Shown: in pieces, positions 4,291 through 5,754 of the stretch
How positions within the stretch are numbered: position 1 is the stretch's first letter
How the letters are laid out: every line of letters starts with the position of its first letter
Assembly: GCA_027295975.1 (NCBI GenBank)
Contig: JAPUJX010000079.1
Span: 1 to 5,754, forward strand
DNA length: 5,754 nt
Direction of reading: 5' to 3'
Source of the DNA: Gammaproteobacteria bacterium
GTDB lineage: Bacteria > Pseudomonadota > Gammaproteobacteria > Pseudomonadales > Azotimanducaceae
The notes under the pieces: model-generated
Database searches by the model: none
What the model saw: only the letters and a program-made list of their open reading frames with translations
Told to the model about the DNA's origin: nothing
Translations under genes and position numbers: made by a program

Positions 4291-5754
4291 CTTGTCGGTC
4301 AAGTTGACAATCCCGGACACGGATCTGGATGCCTTGTCCTTCTGTGATCCCGACCCCACTGCTCTGGCCGAGTGGGTCGGCAGCCTGCCCATGGCTAATA
4401 CGGCGGACACAGCGGCGCAACTTCGTCAAGCAACTTTCGAACTCGCCAGGCTCGATACGGATTTCGCGGTACGCATGGAGCTTCTCGAGAACGTGCGCCC
4501 GACCATCCACTACATCTGTGCGCGCCTCGATAGAACCACCGTCGGTGCCAATAATCAGGGTGACGGGGTCGCAAGGCTCGCTCAGCGGCTGATGACCAAC
4601 CTCTGTACAGGCTACAAAGTGATCATCATGGAAGCCCTCGAGGATCTTGCCGGGAATCCGTCTCTGGGCAAAAACATCCTGCCCCTCGCAACACATCGGG
4701 CGCTGTCGGATCTCTCGAGAACGTTGTTGCGCACCCTGCAATTTTACGTGTCACCCGGCGATCGACTCTGGCTGGAACTGAACCAGCTTTATCTCCTCGC
4801 AGAACGGCTGGAGGTAAACGATATCGAACAGGAAGACCCTGAAAACCATTCCACAACCAACACGACCATCGCCGATACTTACCTGCGTTCACTACTGCTG
4901 GCCTGCTGCAAACCCAATCAATTGCGGCACCGGCACCTGGCTCAGGTGTTCAACGCCCTCGAGTCGTGGACTCCGAAGGTGACGCTGGGAAGCGATACCG
5001 ACGAAGCATTGTTCATAATCGATCTGGAGTCGGATCAAGGGCCCCAATACAGCAAGCTGTTGCAAAACCCCAACGAACCGCGTGGTATCCGTTCCGATGT
5101 ACTCGTATTCGAACTCGAGGCTTACCTGAAAAAACTCGACAGCGGCATTCAGATACCCGACTCCGTGCCCAACGAGATTCTGAGCCACCTGGTGGACGCC
5201 TGGGGATTGATGAAACCTCGTGCGTACCGACGGGCACCGACCTCAGGGTCCGTGAAAGTCTGTCTGGGGCTGCGCACCACACATTATTTTCTCTCCGGTG
5301 GGGTCGAGTTTGCCGATCAGCTAGCCGGCACCGACGCCGTTTTGCGGCGCGAGATCAACCCTTTCCTCACCGAACCCGAAAGGGACGTCTGGGATACCGC
5401 ATTCGATCTGGTACGTGTCCCCAAGAACTCCAATATCGAGAATACCGGACGCATCCCGGTGCCGAGCCAAGCGCTGAATCCCCGGGGAAAACCAAAAAAA
5501 GCCGAAAGTGTCGCGAAACAGAATTTCTGCTTCTACGACACAATCTCTGTGAATACGAGCCCCGGTGGTTACCGGATCCGCTGGAACGAACCGCTGCCGG
5601 GGAACGTGCAAACCGGAGAACTGCTGGCCCTTCGAGACGAGACAGATCCGCGCTGGTGTGTTGCGGTCGTGCGCTGGGTCCGTCAGAACAACCAGGGCGC
5701 CGCCATGGGCATCGAGTTGCTTGCCCCACGGGCCATCCCCGTAGCCCTCAGAGT
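4280..5754 (+). CDS. FimW/PA4958-like protein with C-terminal PilZ-type motif (3' truncated by window edge)
   Basis: The frame is open from ATG 4280 through the right edge: 491 residues and two bases of a further codon. The N-terminal part (about 1-290) is mainly helical by composition and has the opening I recall for Pseudomonas PA4958 (FimW) relatives: an acidic start, ALSFCDPDPTALAEWVGSLP (18-37), then ELLENVRPTIHYICARLDR (67-85). FimW is a c-di-GMP receptor reported to promote type IV pilus assembly on surfaces. The C-terminal part has N425-T-S-P-G-G430, matching the PilZ [D/N]xSxxG motif, then strands resembling a PilZ barrel (YRIRWNEPL; GELLALRDE; WCVAVVRWVR; MGIELLA). A PilZ-like RxxxR occurs at R314-AYR-R318, unusually far upstream. 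I see no signal peptide or membrane segment, so it is probably cytoplasmic. The start lacks a strong Shine-Dalgarno; the only in-frame alternative after the stop at 4259 is TTG 4274. Its genomic position near rhdA-psd agrees with Pseudomonas. The family match is from memory, so no symbol is assigned. Confidence 0.8.
   Translation, partial: MHDDLSVKLTIPDTDLDALSFCDPDPTALAEWVGSLPMANTADTAAQLRQATFELARLDTDFAVRMELLENVRPTIHYICARLDRTTVGANNQGDGVARLAQRLMTNLCTGYKVIIMEALEDLAGNPSLGKNILPLATHRALSDLSRTLLRTLQFYVSPGDRLWLELNQLYLLAERLEVNDIEQEDPENHSTTNTTIADTYLRSLLLACCKPNQLRHRHLAQVFNALESWTPKVTLGSDTDEALFIIDLESDQGPQYSKLLQNPNEPRGIRSDVLVFELEAYLKKLDSGIQIPDSVPNEILSHLVDAWGLMKPRAYRRAPTSGSVKVCLGLRTTHYFLSGGVEFADQLAGTDAVLRREINPFLTEPERDVWDTAFDLVRVPKNSNIENTGRIPVPSQALNPRGKPKKAESVAKQNFCFYDTISVNTSPGGYRIRWNEPLPGNVQTGELLALRDETDPRWCVAVVRWVRQNNQGAAMGIELLAPRAIPVALR

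Noticed and set aside
4238..4741. 167-residue minus-strand ORF opposite the fimW-like gene
   Set aside because: It is a shadow of the strongly supported plus-strand frame and has no domain resemblance. Other minus-strand ORFs at 4626-5729 are rejected for the same reason.
1..5754. Mobile element, CRISPR array, tRNA or rRNA
   Set aside because: I saw no transposase, direct or terminal repeats, spaced repeats, or tRNA/rRNA-like sequence; coding density is close to complete.

Overview
The window comes from a moderately GC-rich gammaproteobacterium, probably free-living and outside the enterics. The evidence is protein resemblance and gene company: an EpmA/EF-P beta-lysylation pair, oligoribonuclease, epoxyqueuosine reductase, an RhdA-type rhodanese next to phosphatidylserine decarboxylase, and a FimW/PA4958-like PilZ protein. 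In Pseudomonas the orn, rhdA, psd and PA4958 genes lie close together; in Escherichia coli the queG, orn, psd, epmA and efp genes lie in one neighbourhood. This window looks like a compact mixture of both arrangements. I cannot name a genus.

Layout: (1) 1-373, plus strand, the 3' end of queG. (2) 357-896, minus strand, orn, converging on queG with a 17-base overlap of coding ends. (3) 897-1016, a divergent intergenic region serving orn and the next gene. (4) About 1017-1826, plus strand, the rhodanese rhdA, which has no ATG, GTG or TTG start where homology demands one. (5) 1823-2650, plus strand, psd, coupled to rhdA by an ATGA overlap. (6) 2667-3557, minus strand, epmA, convergent with psd across a 16-base gap containing most of a perfect 14-base palindrome. 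(7) 3554-4120, minus strand, efp, immediately upstream of epmA and overlapping it by 4 bases. (8) 4121-4279, a divergent intergenic region. (9) 4280-5754, plus strand, a FimW/PA4958-like gene that runs off the right edge.

Functionally the window is mainly housekeeping. QueG finishes queuosine in tRNA. Orn clears short RNA oligonucleotides, including pGpG from c-di-GMP breakdown. Psd makes phosphatidylethanolamine. EF-P relieves ribosome stalling at polyproline, and EpmA charges its Lys34 with beta-lysine. The EpmB aminomutase that makes (R)-beta-lysine is not in the window. The last gene probably encodes a c-di-GMP receptor, so Orn and this protein touch opposite ends of c-di-GMP signalling. 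That link is an inference from family knowledge.

I found no mobile element, CRISPR array, tRNA, rRNA or clearly new multi-gene system. The most interesting points are the apparently non-canonical start of rhdA, the PilZ-type motifs separated by about 100 residues in the last gene, the TTG-started and internally shortened EpmA, and the palindrome at the psd/epmA junction.
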